64,000 bases of DNA from Roseovarius litorisediminis (GTDB lineage Bacteria; Pseudomonadota; Alphaproteobacteria; Rhodobacterales; Rhodobacteraceae), in assembly GCF_900172295.1 (NCBI RefSeq), contig NZ_FWFL01000002.1, forward strand, positions 372,001 to 436,000, read 5' to 3'. Below, piece after piece: positions 33,301 through 41,512 of this stretch. The first letter of the stretch is position 1. Each line of letters begins with the position of its first letter. A program made the position numbers and the translations under genes. The notes below the pieces were generated by a model. The model was not told the origin of the DNA, searched no databases, and worked only from the letters and a program-made list of their open reading frames with translations.

Positions 33301-33823
33301 CAAGACCCTGCGCAGTGGCATCGCCAGCCTGAACCGCGAAGGCCGCGAACGCCTGCTGACCGCTTTTGAACAGGTCAACAGCAACTTTTCACTGCTTTTC
33401 AAACACCTCTTTGGCGGTGGTGAGGCCAATCTGGTGATGGTCGAAAGCGACGACCCGCTGGATGCCGGGCTTGAGATCATGTGCCAGCCGCCGGGCAAAA
33501 AACTCGCCACACTCAGCCTGCTGTCGGGGGGCGAACAGACGCTGACTGCGTTGGCGCTGATCTTTGCAGTCTTCCTTGCCAACCCTGCGCCCATCTGTGT
33601 GCTCGATGAGGTCGACGCACCTTTGGACGACGCCAATGTCGGCCGCTTCTGTGACCTGCTGGACGAGATGTGCCGCCGGACCGAAACGCGCTTTCTGATC
33701 ATCACCCACCACGCTGTGACCATGAGCCGTATGGACCGCCTGTTCGGCGTCACCATGGCCGAACAGGGCGTCAGTCAACTGGTGTCGGTCGACCTGAAAA
33801 AAGCCGAACAGATGGTGGCCTGA
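30368..33823 (+). CDS. smc: Chromosome segregation ATPase SMC
   Basis: A 1151-residue structural maintenance of chromosomes protein that loads on DNA with ScpA/ScpB and organises the chromosome. Walker A GPNGCGKS is near residue 31. Long alanine-, glutamate- and arginine-rich coiled coils flank a hinge at about residues 515-620 (GYEKALGAALADDL to the WAVLPGY region). The C-terminal head has LSGGEQ, Walker B VLDEVDAPLDD and the switch THHAVTM. I place the start at a TTG preceded by GAGG; the alternative GTG six nt upstream (30362) lacks a binding site. Related proteins begin with a residue pattern matching the TTG start (x-Q/R-F-x-K-L-R-L). No scp genes lie nearby. Confidence 0.95.
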   Translation: MQFSKLRLTGFKSFVDPTDLIIADGLTGVVGPNGCGKSNLLEALRWVMGENRPTAMRGGGMEDVIFAGAATRPARNFAEVMIQIDNSDRLAPAGFNDSDQLEIVRRITRDVGSAYKVNGKDVRARDVQMLFADASTGAHSPALVRQGQISELINAKPKSRRRILEEAAGISGLYQRRHEAELKLNGAETNLARVDDVIEQLANQLAQLARQARQAARYRQIGDELRQAEGLLLYRRWKEADLARAGTEDELRERTTLAAQAEAAAREAAKLRLKSDDALPALREEEAIAAAVLQRLQVQRDTLNEQEANARDRIETLERRIEQLARDIERETGLNRDAGETIERLEWEARELAKASEGHDARLEAANASSREAAQILQQRETDLSQLTEDVARLAARHHSAQRLLEDSRKTLTKSESEAERARAAVATSQEALSKAGADYDAAHIAEAQATAAAAAAEAALIAADEARTETQSREAEARGHRSEAEGEVNALRAEVSALAKLVQRDTAEGGQIMDRLQVAQGYEKALGAALADDLRAPEVDADGPSGWAVLPGYATAQTLPDGVTALTNHVSVPEVLTRRMGQIGLVDPEDGPRLQPQLKPGQRLVSLEGDLWRWDGFRAWAEDAPSAAALRLQQLNRLEELKQQLEHATARADGARQAHETLTAKLAKHTQQDREARDARRAADTAVNEANRALSRAEADRNLAQSRLESLGLAVTRHEEEAMSARKQLIGAEKGLADLGDLEAARADVEDIKMTVEAARMMMMTKRSAHDELRREGEQRTRRMQEVTKEISGWRHRLETAEKRSAELAERKETSQVELKEASAAPEEIAAKRSELGNEITKAEARRAAASDTLSTAEGAARQAVEAERNAERAASEAREARARSEARADAARETLAHAAERIRDEQETTPDQLLEHLGADPDKMPASDAIEADVNRLKRQRDALGAVNLRAEEDAKEVEEEHNNLVAEKTDLEEAIKTLRSGIASLNREGRERLLTAFEQVNSNFSLLFKHLFGGGEANLVMVESDDPLDAGLEIMCQPPGKKLATLSLLSGGEQTLTALALIFAVFLANPAPICVLDEVDAPLDDANVGRFCDLLDEMCRRTETRFLIITHHAVTMSRMDRLFGVTMAEQGVSQLVSVDLKKAEQMVA

Positions 33824-34044
33824 TATGCGAACGTTTGCCTGACGGCATTGCGAATGGGGTGGATTGCCCCGGCAACATCCGGCTTCGCAATGCGCCATAG
33901 TGCGGTTGTAATCGAATGCTTTCGAGAAGAGCGCTCTGAGCGCAAGCTACAAGACTCGGCCTTGTTTTGGGGAATAGCGTTTTTCAAGCCCACGGAATAC
34001 GCGGATCTTATAGCCGGTCCTGAGGTTGAGCCCTGAGTATGTTC
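33824..34044. other. Spacer after smc without a recognisable gene
   Basis: The region between the smc stop and the puuD terminator holds a 62-codon frame at 33848-34036. Its product MRMGWIAPATSGFAMRH has no recognisable motif and no ribosome binding site. I see no clear smc terminator apart from the shared hairpin at 34045-34088. Confidence 0.4.
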
Positions 34045-34088
34045 AAAACCACAAATCCCCGCCTACACCGACGGGGATTTGTGGTTTT
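34045..34088. terminator. Strong 17-bp hairpin between smc and puuD
   Basis: AAAACCACAAATCCCCG and its exact complement enclose a 10-nt loop. A-rich and T-rich flanks on each side make it a good bidirectional intrinsic terminator. It lies 14 bp beyond the puuD stop on the minus strand. Confidence 0.85.
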
Positions 34089-34102
34089 GGTTTGTATCTT
34101 CT

Positions 34103-35362
34103 TTATTGAAAAGCAATTCTGAAGGGCATGTCTTGAGATGCGTTTTTGTACCATTGGATGATTGCCTTGCGTTCGGCGTCTTCCATGTATGAGACATTGG
34201 CCGGAGGCATGGCGGTGGTGACGCCGGCCTGCAGATAGATCTGGCGGGCGGCGCGGGCGATATCGGCCGGGGTTTCCAGCAGGATGTTCTTGGGGGCCCG
34301 GCGAATACCGTCATAAAAAGGCTCGCGGGCGTGGCACATCGAACAGCGGCCGGGCACGATGCTGGCGACCTCGTCAAACCCGCCGGCCGAGGCAAATACC
34401 TGTTCAGTTTTCGTCAGCGCGCGCGCCTGGGAGGTCTCGGGGCTGTCGTGCATCAGCGGGGCGGTTGAAAGCCACATGACCCCGATGAAAAGCAGCGCCG
34501 TCACCGCCCACGTCCACCATTTCATGCCCCCGCCTGCATGCATCGTGTTGAAAAAATGCCGGATCGTGACCCCCATCAGAAAGACCAGCGCCGCGATCAG
34601 CCAATTATATTCGGTGGCAAAGGCCAGCGGATAGTGGGTGGAGAGCATCAGGAACACCACCGGCAACGTCAGGTAGTTGTTATGGGTCGAGCGCAGCTTG
34701 GCTATTTTGCCGTACTTGGGATCAGGGGTGCGGCCCTCCTGCAGGTCTTTGACCACGATGCGTTGGTTCGGCATGATGATGAAAAACACGTTAGCGGTCA
34801 TGATCGTAGCGGTGAACGCCCCCAGATGCAGCAGTGCCGCGCGGCCGGTGAATATCTGGTTGTAGCCCCAGGCCATCACCACCAGCAGCACGAACAACAG
34901 CACCATCAGCAAGGTCGGTTGTTCACCTAGTCTGGATTTGCACAAGAAGTCATAGATCAGCCAGCCAACGCTTAGCGAGGCCGCCGAGATAAGAATGCCT
35001 TGCCAGATCGCAAGATCGGCCTTGGCGGCATCTATCAGATAGAGTTCGGCCCCGGCCCAATAGACAACCATCAAAAGCGCTGCCCCTGACATCCATGTGG
35101 CATAGCTTTCCCATTTGAACCAGATCAGATGGTCGGGCATGTTTTCCGGCGCCACCAGGTATTTCTGGATGTGATAGAATCCGCCGCCATGCACCTGCCA
35201 CTCTTCACCATGAGCGCCAACAGGCAGATGCGGCACCTTGCGCAGCCCTAGATCAAGCGCCACAAAGTAAAAAGATGACCCGATCCAGGCGATCGCGGTG
35301 ATGACGTGCACCCAACGGATGGCAAAAGCCGCCCAGTCCCAAATGATTGCCAGATCGTGCAT
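34103..35362 (-). CDS. puuD: Urate hydroxylase PuuD (membrane protein with cytochrome c domain)
   Basis: A 419-residue integral membrane protein. The first ~300 residues contain about eight hydrophobic helices with the motifs VHVITAIAWIGSSFYFVALD and GGGFYHIQKY, typical of PuuD. The C-terminal cytochrome c-like domain has the haem motif CSMCH near residue 342 and a likely methionine ligand. PuuD converts urate to 5-hydroxyisourate with electrons passed to the respiratory chain. The start follows GGGAG. A LysR gene is divergent, and uraH, the puuE-uraD fusion and allA lie nearby, so all following steps except allantoate hydrolysis are close at hand. Confidence 0.94.
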   Translation of the reverse strand: MHDLAIIWDWAAFAIRWVHVITAIAWIGSSFYFVALDLGLRKVPHLPVGAHGEEWQVHGGGFYHIQKYLVAPENMPDHLIWFKWESYATWMSGAALLMVVYWAGAELYLIDAAKADLAIWQGILISAASLSVGWLIYDFLCKSRLGEQPTLLMVLLFVLLVVMAWGYNQIFTGRAALLHLGAFTATIMTANVFFIIMPNQRIVVKDLQEGRTPDPKYGKIAKLRSTHNNYLTLPVVFLMLSTHYPLAFATEYNWLIAALVFLMGVTIRHFFNTMHAGGGMKWWTWAVTALLFIGVMWLSTAPLMHDSPETSQARALTKTEQVFASAGGFDEVASIVPGRCSMCHAREPFYDGIRRAPKNILLETPADIARAARQIYLQAGVTTAMPPANVSYMEDAERKAIIQWYKNASQDMPFRIAFQ

Positions 35363-35468
35363 GTCAAACTCCCGAATATTCTTGATTTTCTACTACCGCA
35401 GTTATTCATTGTTCTGAAATACTGAAAAAATCCTAGCTGCTTCAATAGAAAGCTAATAATCTCATTTC

Positions 35469-36380
35469 ATGGCTTATTTGGACAATATCAGAACCTTTGT
35501 GCGGATCTATGAACTGGGCAACATGTCGGCCGCGGCCCGTGATCAACGGATTTCGGCGGCGGTTGCATCTGCAAGGATTGCCCATCTCGAGGAACACCTG
35601 AACATCAGGTTGTTCCAGCGCACCACCCGGAGTTTGCATCCGACCGAACAGGGCACGTTGTTCTATCGGGGCGCCTGCAAGATACTGGAAGCCGTAGACG
35701 ACGCCGAAGCGGAAATCAGCAATGTGACCAGCACACCGAGGGGGTCGCTGTTCATAGCGGCACCACTTGGCATGGGCAAACGGTTTATCGCCCCGGCGGT
35801 TCCCGCCTTTAACGCGCAATTCCCGCTGGTGAATATCCGGTTGCGCCTGTCGGACCGCAAGCTTGACCTTGCCGCAGAGGGGCTGGACGCCGCGTTTTTC
35901 CTTGGCCTGCCCGAGGATTCAACGTTGCGCATACGCAAGATCGTTGATTGCCCAAGGCTTTTGTGTGCCGCGCCCGAATATATTGCGCGCAAAGGCCAGC
36001 CCGACACCAGCGCCAGTTTGAGATCTGACAAACATGCCTGTCTTAATCTGCGCTTTCCGGGCGCACCTGAATTTCAATGGCCGTTACAGACACCAGATGG
36101 GGTCAAGCGCATTTCCGTGTCCGGCCCGTTTGAAACCGACGATGGTGATGTCCTGACCCAATGGGCACTGGAGGGGCATGGGATCATACTGAAGCCGCTG
36201 TTTGAGGTGGCCGAGTACCTTGGCAAAGGTCAGCTTGTGCCGGTGCTGCAAAACGAGCCGCCGATCCCGATTCAAATGGGGTGTCTGTACACCCACCGGC
36301 GGCGTCAGGACCCCAAAATTCGGCTGTTTATAGATTTTGTGGTCAACCACATCCTTGAGAAGCTGCCGAAGGAAATATGA
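35469..36380 (+). CDS. LysR-family regulator of the urate cluster
   Basis: A 303-residue LysR regulator. The helix-turn-helix is at residues 5-65 (FVRIYELGNMSAAARDQRIS, HLEEHLNIRLFQRTTRSL), and a periplasmic-binding-type effector domain follows, with RLSDRKLDLAAEGLDAA. It is divergent from puuD, with 106 bp of AT-rich DNA between them, and convergent with uraH. By position it probably controls puuD and perhaps the puuE operon, with urate or a product as inducer; that is inference. Confidence 0.9.
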   Translation: MAYLDNIRTFVRIYELGNMSAAARDQRISAAVASARIAHLEEHLNIRLFQRTTRSLHPTEQGTLFYRGACKILEAVDDAEAEISNVTSTPRGSLFIAAPLGMGKRFIAPAVPAFNAQFPLVNIRLRLSDRKLDLAAEGLDAAFFLGLPEDSTLRIRKIVDCPRLLCAAPEYIARKGQPDTSASLRSDKHACLNLRFPGAPEFQWPLQTPDGVKRISVSGPFETDDGDVLTQWALEGHGIILKPLFEVAEYLGKGQLVPVLQNEPPIPIQMGCLYTHRRRQDPKIRLFIDFVVNHILEKLPKEI

Positions 36381-36406
36381 CGCCAGGCACGACGCCAGAA
36401 CCTTTG

Positions 36407-36760
36407 TCAGCTGCCGCGGTAGGTGGCGTAACCGAACGGCGACAGCAACAGGGGCACATGATAATGGCTATGTTCAGACATGCCAAAGCGCAGCGGCACC
36501 ACATCCAAAAAGCGCGGATCTTCGGCGGGGGTTCCGGTTGCAGTCAGATAATCGCCTGCATGAAACACCAGCTCGTACGTGCCAATGGCAAATTCCTCGT
36601 TAGGTAAAATCTGCTCGTCTGTGCGCCCATCGTCATTGGTTTCAAGCGTTTTAAGGAGTTTTCGCCCTTCAGCATCAATCCGGAAAAGCTCAATCTTCAC
36701 GCCCTCTGCGGGGACGCCACGGGCGGTGTCCAGAACATGCGTCGTCAGATAGCCAGCCAT
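36407..36760 (-). CDS. uraH: 5-hydroxyisourate hydrolase (transthyretin-like)
   Basis: A 117-residue transthyretin-related protein. The N-terminus GYLTTHVLDTARG supplies the catalytic histidine, the middle has RTDEQILPN, and the C-terminus ends YRGS, the family hallmark. It hydrolyses 5-hydroxyisourate to OHCU, the step after PuuD. The start at the second of two nearby ATG codons (two codons downstream of 36766) has GAGG at proper spacing. It is divergent from the puuE-uraD fusion that takes its product. Confidence 0.94.
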   Translation of the reverse strand: MAGYLTTHVLDTARGVPAEGVKIELFRIDAEGRKLLKTLETNDDGRTDEQILPNEEFAIGTYELVFHAGDYLTATGTPAEDPRFLDVVPLRFGMSEHSHYHVPLLLSPFGYATYRGS

Positions 36761-36913
36761 TTTCATGCCTCAACGGTTTGCACTGCACCAATCATTGCCG
36801 ATTTTTGCTCTAACTTAACACCTTACTCTTGCAAGTAACTCTTTCAAGATTTTCTGGAAAGTTGTTTTTATTATTTTGACATAAAACGAAATCAAAAAAT
36901 CGGAGACTTTTTT

Positions 36914-38332
36914 ATGACACGCTATCCTCGCGACATGCGCGGCTATGGGGGCCTGACCCCTGACCCGAAATGGCCAAACAACGCGAAAATTGCCGTGCAA
37001 TTCGTAATCAATTACGAAGAGGGCGGCGAAAACAACATCTTGCACGGCGATGCCGCATCCGAGGCCTTCCTGTCCGAGATCGTTGGCGCCGCGGCCTGGC
37101 CGGGTCAGCGGCATTGGAACATGGAATCGATCTATGAATACGGCGCGCGCGCCGGGTTCTGGCGTCTGCACCGCTTGTTCACAGAGCTGAATATACCCGC
37201 GACGGTCTATGGTGTGGCCTCTGCCCTTGCGCGCAATCCCGAACAGGTGCGCGCCATGCAGGACGCCGATTGGGAAATCGCAAGCCACGGGTTGAAGTGG
37301 ATCGAGTACAAGGATCATACGCCCGAGGCCGAAAAGGCCGATATGCTTGAGGCGATCCGCCTTCATACCGAGGTGACCGGCACCCGCCCACGCGGCTGGT
37401 ATACCGGGCGGTGTTCGGCAAATACCGTCGATCTTGTCGCGGAAGAAGGCGGATTTGATTATGTTTCGGACGCCTATGCCGATGACCTGCCGTACTGGAT
37501 CACGTCGCATGGCAAGGATCAGCTGATCGTGCCTTATACGCTTGATTGCAACGACATGCGCTTTGCCACGCCGCAGGGGTTCAACTCGGGCGATCAGTTC
37601 TTTGCCTATCTCAAGGACAGCTTTGATGCGCTTTACGCCGAGGGCGAGGCCGGTCAGGCCAAGATGATGTCGATCGGCCTGCATTGTCGGCTGATCGGGC
37701 GCCCGGGGCGGGTCATGGCGCTGCGCCGTTTCATGGAGTACGCCCAAGGGCATGCCGATGTCTGGTTCGCACGCCGGATCGAGATTGCCCGTCATTGGCA
37801 TGATCACCACCCGAACGTCGCGTTTGAGCGCCCGTCTGAAATGACCAAAGAGGCGTTTGTCGCCGCCTTTGGCGGTGTGTTCGAGCATTCGTCCTGGATC
37901 GCCGAGCGCGCCTTTGATCTTGAGCTTGGCCCGGCCCATGATTGCGCAACGGGTCTGCATCATGCGCTTTGCCGGATGTTCCGTTCTGCATCGCATGCCG
38001 AGCGGCTTGGCGTTTTGACGGCACACCCTGACCTTGCTGGCAAGCTGGCCGCTGCAGGGCAACTGACCGCAGAAAGCACATCCGAACAGGCGGGCGCTGG
38101 GCTTGATATGCTTACCGATGCCGAGCGCGCGATGTTCCAGTCGCTGAACGCCGAATACGTCGCCAAGCATGGTTTTCCCTTCATCATCGCGGTGCGTGAC
38201 AACACCAAGGCGTCAATCCAGCAGGCGTTTGAACGCCGGATCAACAACGATAGCGAGACCGAGTTTGCCGAAGCCTGCAAGCAGTTCGAGCGGATCGGCG
38301 AATGGCGTCTCAAGGACATGTTGCCGCAATGA
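36914..38332 (+). CDS. puuE: Fused allantoinase PuuE and OHCU decarboxylase UraD
   Basis: A 472-residue two-domain protein. Residues about 1-300 form the PuuE allantoinase of the polysaccharide-deacetylase fold: NYEEGGENN, WEIASHGLKW, PRGWYTGRCSANT and IGLHCRLIGRPGR. Residues about 305-472 are OHCU decarboxylase (UraD): FGGVFEHSSWIAERA, LTAHPDLAGKLA and FPFIIAVRDN, with the catalytic histidine in HPDL. The two activities are consecutive (OHCU to allantoin, then allantoin to allantoate), so fusion allows direct handover. The stop overlaps the allA start (ATGA). An AT-rich 147-bp spacer separates it from the divergent uraH gene. Such fusions are known in proteobacteria. Confidence 0.94.
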   Translation: MTRYPRDMRGYGGLTPDPKWPNNAKIAVQFVINYEEGGENNILHGDAASEAFLSEIVGAAAWPGQRHWNMESIYEYGARAGFWRLHRLFTELNIPATVYGVASALARNPEQVRAMQDADWEIASHGLKWIEYKDHTPEAEKADMLEAIRLHTEVTGTRPRGWYTGRCSANTVDLVAEEGGFDYVSDAYADDLPYWITSHGKDQLIVPYTLDCNDMRFATPQGFNSGDQFFAYLKDSFDALYAEGEAGQAKMMSIGLHCRLIGRPGRVMALRRFMEYAQGHADVWFARRIEIARHWHDHHPNVAFERPSEMTKEAFVAAFGGVFEHSSWIAERAFDLELGPAHDCATGLHHALCRMFRSASHAERLGVLTAHPDLAGKLAAAGQLTAESTSEQAGAGLDMLTDAERAMFQSLNAEYVAKHGFPFIIAVRDNTKASIQQAFERRINNDSETEFAEACKQFERIGEWRLKDMLPQ

Positions 38333-38850
38333 CCCGCCCGCTGACCCTTACACCCCTGACGCCAGAGGCGTTTGCGCCCTACGGCGACATCATCGAGCCG
38401 CGCGACGCGCCCACCAAGATGATCAATCAGGGCATGTGCGGCCGCCATCACGATCTGGCCGCGCTTGATTTCTCGGACGGGCGCGCCGGGATAAGCCTGT
38501 TTGACGCCAAGGCGCGCCACCTGCCGCATCTTGTGGATATGGTCGAGCGTCACCCCGATGGAAGCCAGGCGTTCGTGCCCCTCAACGGGGTGCCTTTTCT
38601 TGTGATCGTTGCCGATGACGAGGGCGGCGTTCCGGTGAACCTCAAGGCGTTCATCACCGGGCCGGGGCAATCCATCAACCTGCATCGCGGCGTCTGGCAC
38701 GGGGTGCTGGCCCCGATTGGTGCGCCGGGACAATACATTGTGGTCGATCGCATCGGCGACGGCCCCAATCTTGAAGAACACTGGTTCGATGATCCGTTTG
38801 TCGTCGAGTCCATTGACCAAGCACTCTGGCAAAAAGAACCAGAGGCATAA
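38329..38850 (+). CDS. allA: Ureidoglycolate lyase
   Basis: A 173-residue cupin-fold enzyme that splits (S)-ureidoglycolate into glyoxylate and urea. Key stretches are LTPEAFAPYGDII, HPDGSQAFVPL, the metal-proximal INLHRGVWHGVL and DRIGDGPNLEEHWF. The start forms an ATGA overlap with the puuE-uraD stop. It supplies glyoxylate, the substrate of the bhc pathway encoded 4-7 kb downstream, and so links purine breakdown to central metabolism. Confidence 0.93.
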   Translation: MTRPLTLTPLTPEAFAPYGDIIEPRDAPTKMINQGMCGRHHDLAALDFSDGRAGISLFDAKARHLPHLVDMVERHPDGSQAFVPLNGVPFLVIVADDEGGVPVNLKAFITGPGQSINLHRGVWHGVLAPIGAPGQYIVVDRIGDGPNLEEHWFDDPFVVESIDQALWQKEPEA

Positions 38851-38879
38851 CGCGGACAGCTACGACAGGAGGGCTGATC

Positions 38880-40322
38880 ATGGCTGATACTTCAATAGGG
38901 ACGCCCGAACAGCTTCGCGATCCAAACTACTTCCCCGGTCTTGCACGTGGCATTCCCCTGGGAATTCAGCACGTTCTGGCTATGTTCGTTTCTAACGTGA
39001 CGCCAGCGATCATCGTTGCGGGGGCGGCCGGGTTCGGCTTTGGTTCCAACTCACCTGACTTTCCCGAACTTCTGTATCTCATCCAGATGTCCATGCTGTT
39101 CGCAGGTGTTGCTACGCTTTTGCAAACGCTGACCGTCGGACCTGTTGGCGCGGCTCTGCCAATCGTGCAGGGCACATCCTTTGCCTTTCTGCCGATTATG
39201 ATCCCGCTGGTGGCGGGCAAGGGCGTGGATGCGCTTGCAGTGCTTTTCACCGGCGTCATCATCGGCGGTTTGTTCCACGCCATGCTGGGGTCATTCATCG
39301 GCAAGATACGCTTTGCGCTGCCGCCGCTGGTTACGGGACTTATTGTTACAATGATCGGCCTCGCGCTGGTCAAGGTCGGCATTCAATATGCCGCCGGAGG
39401 CGTTCCGGCGAAAATGTCAGGGGCCGCGGAATACGGCTCTTTGCTGAACTGGTCTGCCGCACTGATCGTAATCTTTGTCACCCTGGGGCTCAAGTTCTTT
39501 ACCCGTGGGATGCTGTCGATCTCGGCCGTTCTGATCGGGTTGGTTGTGGGTTACATTTATTGCCTGTTAGTAGGCATGCTTAGTTTTGACGACATTGCCG
39601 CCTCGTGGTCTCGTTCGGCTGCATTTGCCCTGCCTCAGCCCTTCAAATACGGGTTTGAGTTTTCGGCAGCGGCTGTTGTTGGATTCTGCCTGATGGCCTT
39701 TATCTCGGCGATTGAAACCGTGGGCGATGTCTCGGGGATCACCAAAGGCGGTGCCGGGCGTGAGGCCACTGATAAAGAGATTCAGGGCGCGACCTATGCC
39801 GATGGTCTGGGCACGGCTATTGCCGGGTGTTTCGGGGCCTTCCCCAACACCTCATTCAGCCAGAACGTAGGCCTGATTGCGATGACAGGCGTGATGAGCC
39901 GGCACGTGGTCACATGCGGCGCTGTGTTCCTGATCATCTGCGGCCTGATCCCGAAGGTTGGCGGCGTCATCCGCACAGTTCCGATCGAGGTTCTGGGCGG
40001 TGGCGTTATAGTAATGTTCGGGATGGTTGTGGCGGCAGGCATCTCGATGCTGTCAGATGTTGCCTGGAACCGCCGTAACATGGTGATCTTCGCGATCGCC
40101 CTTTCGGTTGGTCTGGGTCTGCAGCTGGAACCGGATGCGGTGAAATACCTGCCTGACACCGTGCGTATCCTAATGACATCGGGCCTTTTGCCAGCAGCGT
40201 TCATTGCCATTGTGCTGAATCTCTTGTTGCCGGAAGAACTGGCGGATGAAGCTACCGAAGAAGTTGCGGGCGGCATGGCTGGCCACGGCAAAGGGTCGCT
40301 GGCCAAAGACAACCACCTTTGA
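38880..40322 (+). CDS. NCS2-family purine (urate/xanthine) permease
   Basis: A 480-residue membrane protein with about 12-14 helices. The NCS2 motifs are present: GIPLGIQHVLAMFVSNVTPA in the first helix, the substrate-site FCLMAFISAIETVGD, and NTSFSQNVGLIAMTGV. The sequence around TSFSQNVG resembles urate- and xanthine-transporting members more than uracil transporters. It is the last gene of the puuE operon, followed by a strong terminator. Import of urate or xanthine is inferred from the neighbouring urate genes. Confidence 0.92.
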   Translation: MADTSIGTPEQLRDPNYFPGLARGIPLGIQHVLAMFVSNVTPAIIVAGAAGFGFGSNSPDFPELLYLIQMSMLFAGVATLLQTLTVGPVGAALPIVQGTSFAFLPIMIPLVAGKGVDALAVLFTGVIIGGLFHAMLGSFIGKIRFALPPLVTGLIVTMIGLALVKVGIQYAAGGVPAKMSGAAEYGSLLNWSAALIVIFVTLGLKFFTRGMLSISAVLIGLVVGYIYCLLVGMLSFDDIAASWSRSAAFALPQPFKYGFEFSAAAVVGFCLMAFISAIETVGDVSGITKGGAGREATDKEIQGATYADGLGTAIAGCFGAFPNTSFSQNVGLIAMTGVMSRHVVTCGAVFLIICGLIPKVGGVIRTVPIEVLGGGVIVMFGMVVAAGISMLSDVAWNRRNMVIFAIALSVGLGLQLEPDAVKYLPDTVRILMTSGLLPAAFIAIVLNLLLPEELADEATEEVAGGMAGHGKGSLAKDNHL

Positions 40323-40329
40323 AAAAACC

Positions 40330-40358
40330 AATGCCCCGGGAACTAAGCCCGGGGCATT
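40330..40358 (+). terminator. Intrinsic-type terminator after the purine permease gene
   Basis: AATGCCCCGGG and its complement form a perfect 11-bp stem with a 7-nt loop, 8 nt after the stop codon. The trailing T-run is short (CATT, then CG), so it may act with Rho. Confidence 0.75.
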
Positions 40359-40472
40359 CGGAAATTCGGCTCAGGTCTTTTGTCGAAAAAGGTGTCGCCA
40401 GAGATTGTGTTTCTCAGGTATTGTGACCGGAAGCGAACTGCGTGATGATGCGCCGAACCGAAAGCCCGGACC

Positions 40473-41417
40473 ATGACACCAAAAAAAGATCTGGCCTATT
40501 TGACAGATGAAGACCTTGGGGCACTTGGCATAAAAACTTCGGAAATTGCCAACGCTATCGAAGCCGCGCTGGTCGCCAAGGCGGAAGGACGGCTTCATAC
40601 TTCACCAAAGACAGCAATCTTGCCCGGGGACGGGCGGTACGCGATGTCCACGCTTGCTGTCGGTGACGACGGATACATTGTTGTTAAACAGGTCACCGTC
40701 TGCCCTGAAAATCCGGCCAGAAACCTTCCGACAATCAACGGCGCAATCATGGTGCTGGACGCGGAAACCGGTCTGCTGATTGCTGTTCTGGATGCAAACT
40801 GGATTACAGCGGTCAGAACTGCGGGGCTGTCGCTGGTGGCCGCACGTCGCCTTGCCGAACCAGACGCCGAGACGGTTGCTTTCGTGGGGACCGGCGTTCA
40901 GGCGCATTCGCATTTAAAAGCATTTTCGGAACAGTTTCCGCTGAAACGGATTCGCACATTCGGACGTGGCAAGGCGAATATCGATAGGCTTTGCCAATAC
41001 GCCCGCAGCCTGGGCCTTGAAGCTGAGAAGTGTTCCAGCGCCGAGGAGGCCCTGCGCGAAGCTGATCTGGTGGTGACATCCATTACACTGGATTATTCCA
41101 TTGAACCCTTCCTGGACGCCCGATGGCTCGGGCCGACGTCCTTTGCCGCTATCACAGACGCCTGCATTCCCTGGAAGCCGGATAGCATGTCAGCCTTCGG
41201 AACCGTGATTGTCGACGACCGGAAACAGGAGGCTGAAAGTAGCAAGCCGATGCTGCCATATGATCAGATATCGGGTGACCTGACGGAATTGATCTCGGGG
41301 GAAACTGACATGGACAGATATGCAAAGCCGGCAGCATTTGCATTCAGAGGAATTGCATTGGGCGACTACGCCGCTGCCGTTCTTGCAGTTCGTCGTGCTT
41401 TGGATATTGGGGATTAA
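40473..41417 (+). CDS. Ornithine cyclodeaminase/mu-crystallin family dehydrogenase
   Basis: A 314-residue NAD(P)-binding protein. The dinucleotide motif is VAFVGTGVQAHSHLKAF (residues about 130-150), with the family residues NLPTINGAIMVLDAETGLLIA and LDANWITAVRTAGLSLVAAR. Relatives are ornithine cyclodeaminase, ketimine reductases and iminosuccinate reductase. A second, more typical member of the family (bhcD) lies immediately downstream on the other strand. This one could be a redundant imine reductase or a ureide-linked enzyme, but its substrate is unknown. Confidence 0.85.
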   Translation: MTPKKDLAYLTDEDLGALGIKTSEIANAIEAALVAKAEGRLHTSPKTAILPGDGRYAMSTLAVGDDGYIVVKQVTVCPENPARNLPTINGAIMVLDAETGLLIAVLDANWITAVRTAGLSLVAARRLAEPDAETVAFVGTGVQAHSHLKAFSEQFPLKRIRTFGRGKANIDRLCQYARSLGLEAEKCSSAEEALREADLVVTSITLDYSIEPFLDARWLGPTSFAAITDACIPWKPDSMSAFGTVIVDDRKQEAESSKPMLPYDQISGDLTELISGETDMDRYAKPAAFAFRGIALGDYAAAVLAVRRALDIGD

Positions 41418-41424
41418 CGCCAAC

Positions 41425-41445
41425 GGCCTGGCCATCTGGCCGGCC
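41425..41445. terminator. GC hairpin between convergent cyclodeaminase-family genes
   Basis: GGCCTGGCC and GGCCGGCC pair with one bulge over a 4-nt loop. No T-run is present. It is the only stem in the 95-bp gap between the two convergent genes. Confidence 0.45.
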
Positions 41446-41512
41446 TTCCGCGTCAGGCAGGTTGCCGCCCCATATCAGGTGCGGGACGGCTGGAAATACC
41501 GACAGTGAAGAT

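Noticed and set aside
33848-34036. 62-codon frame after smc
   Set aside because: No ribosome binding site, no motif, poor codon use.
36815-38170. A 451-codon minus-strand frame opposite puuE-uraD
   Set aside because: Shadow of the fused allantoinase/decarboxylase gene; no motif and no binding site.
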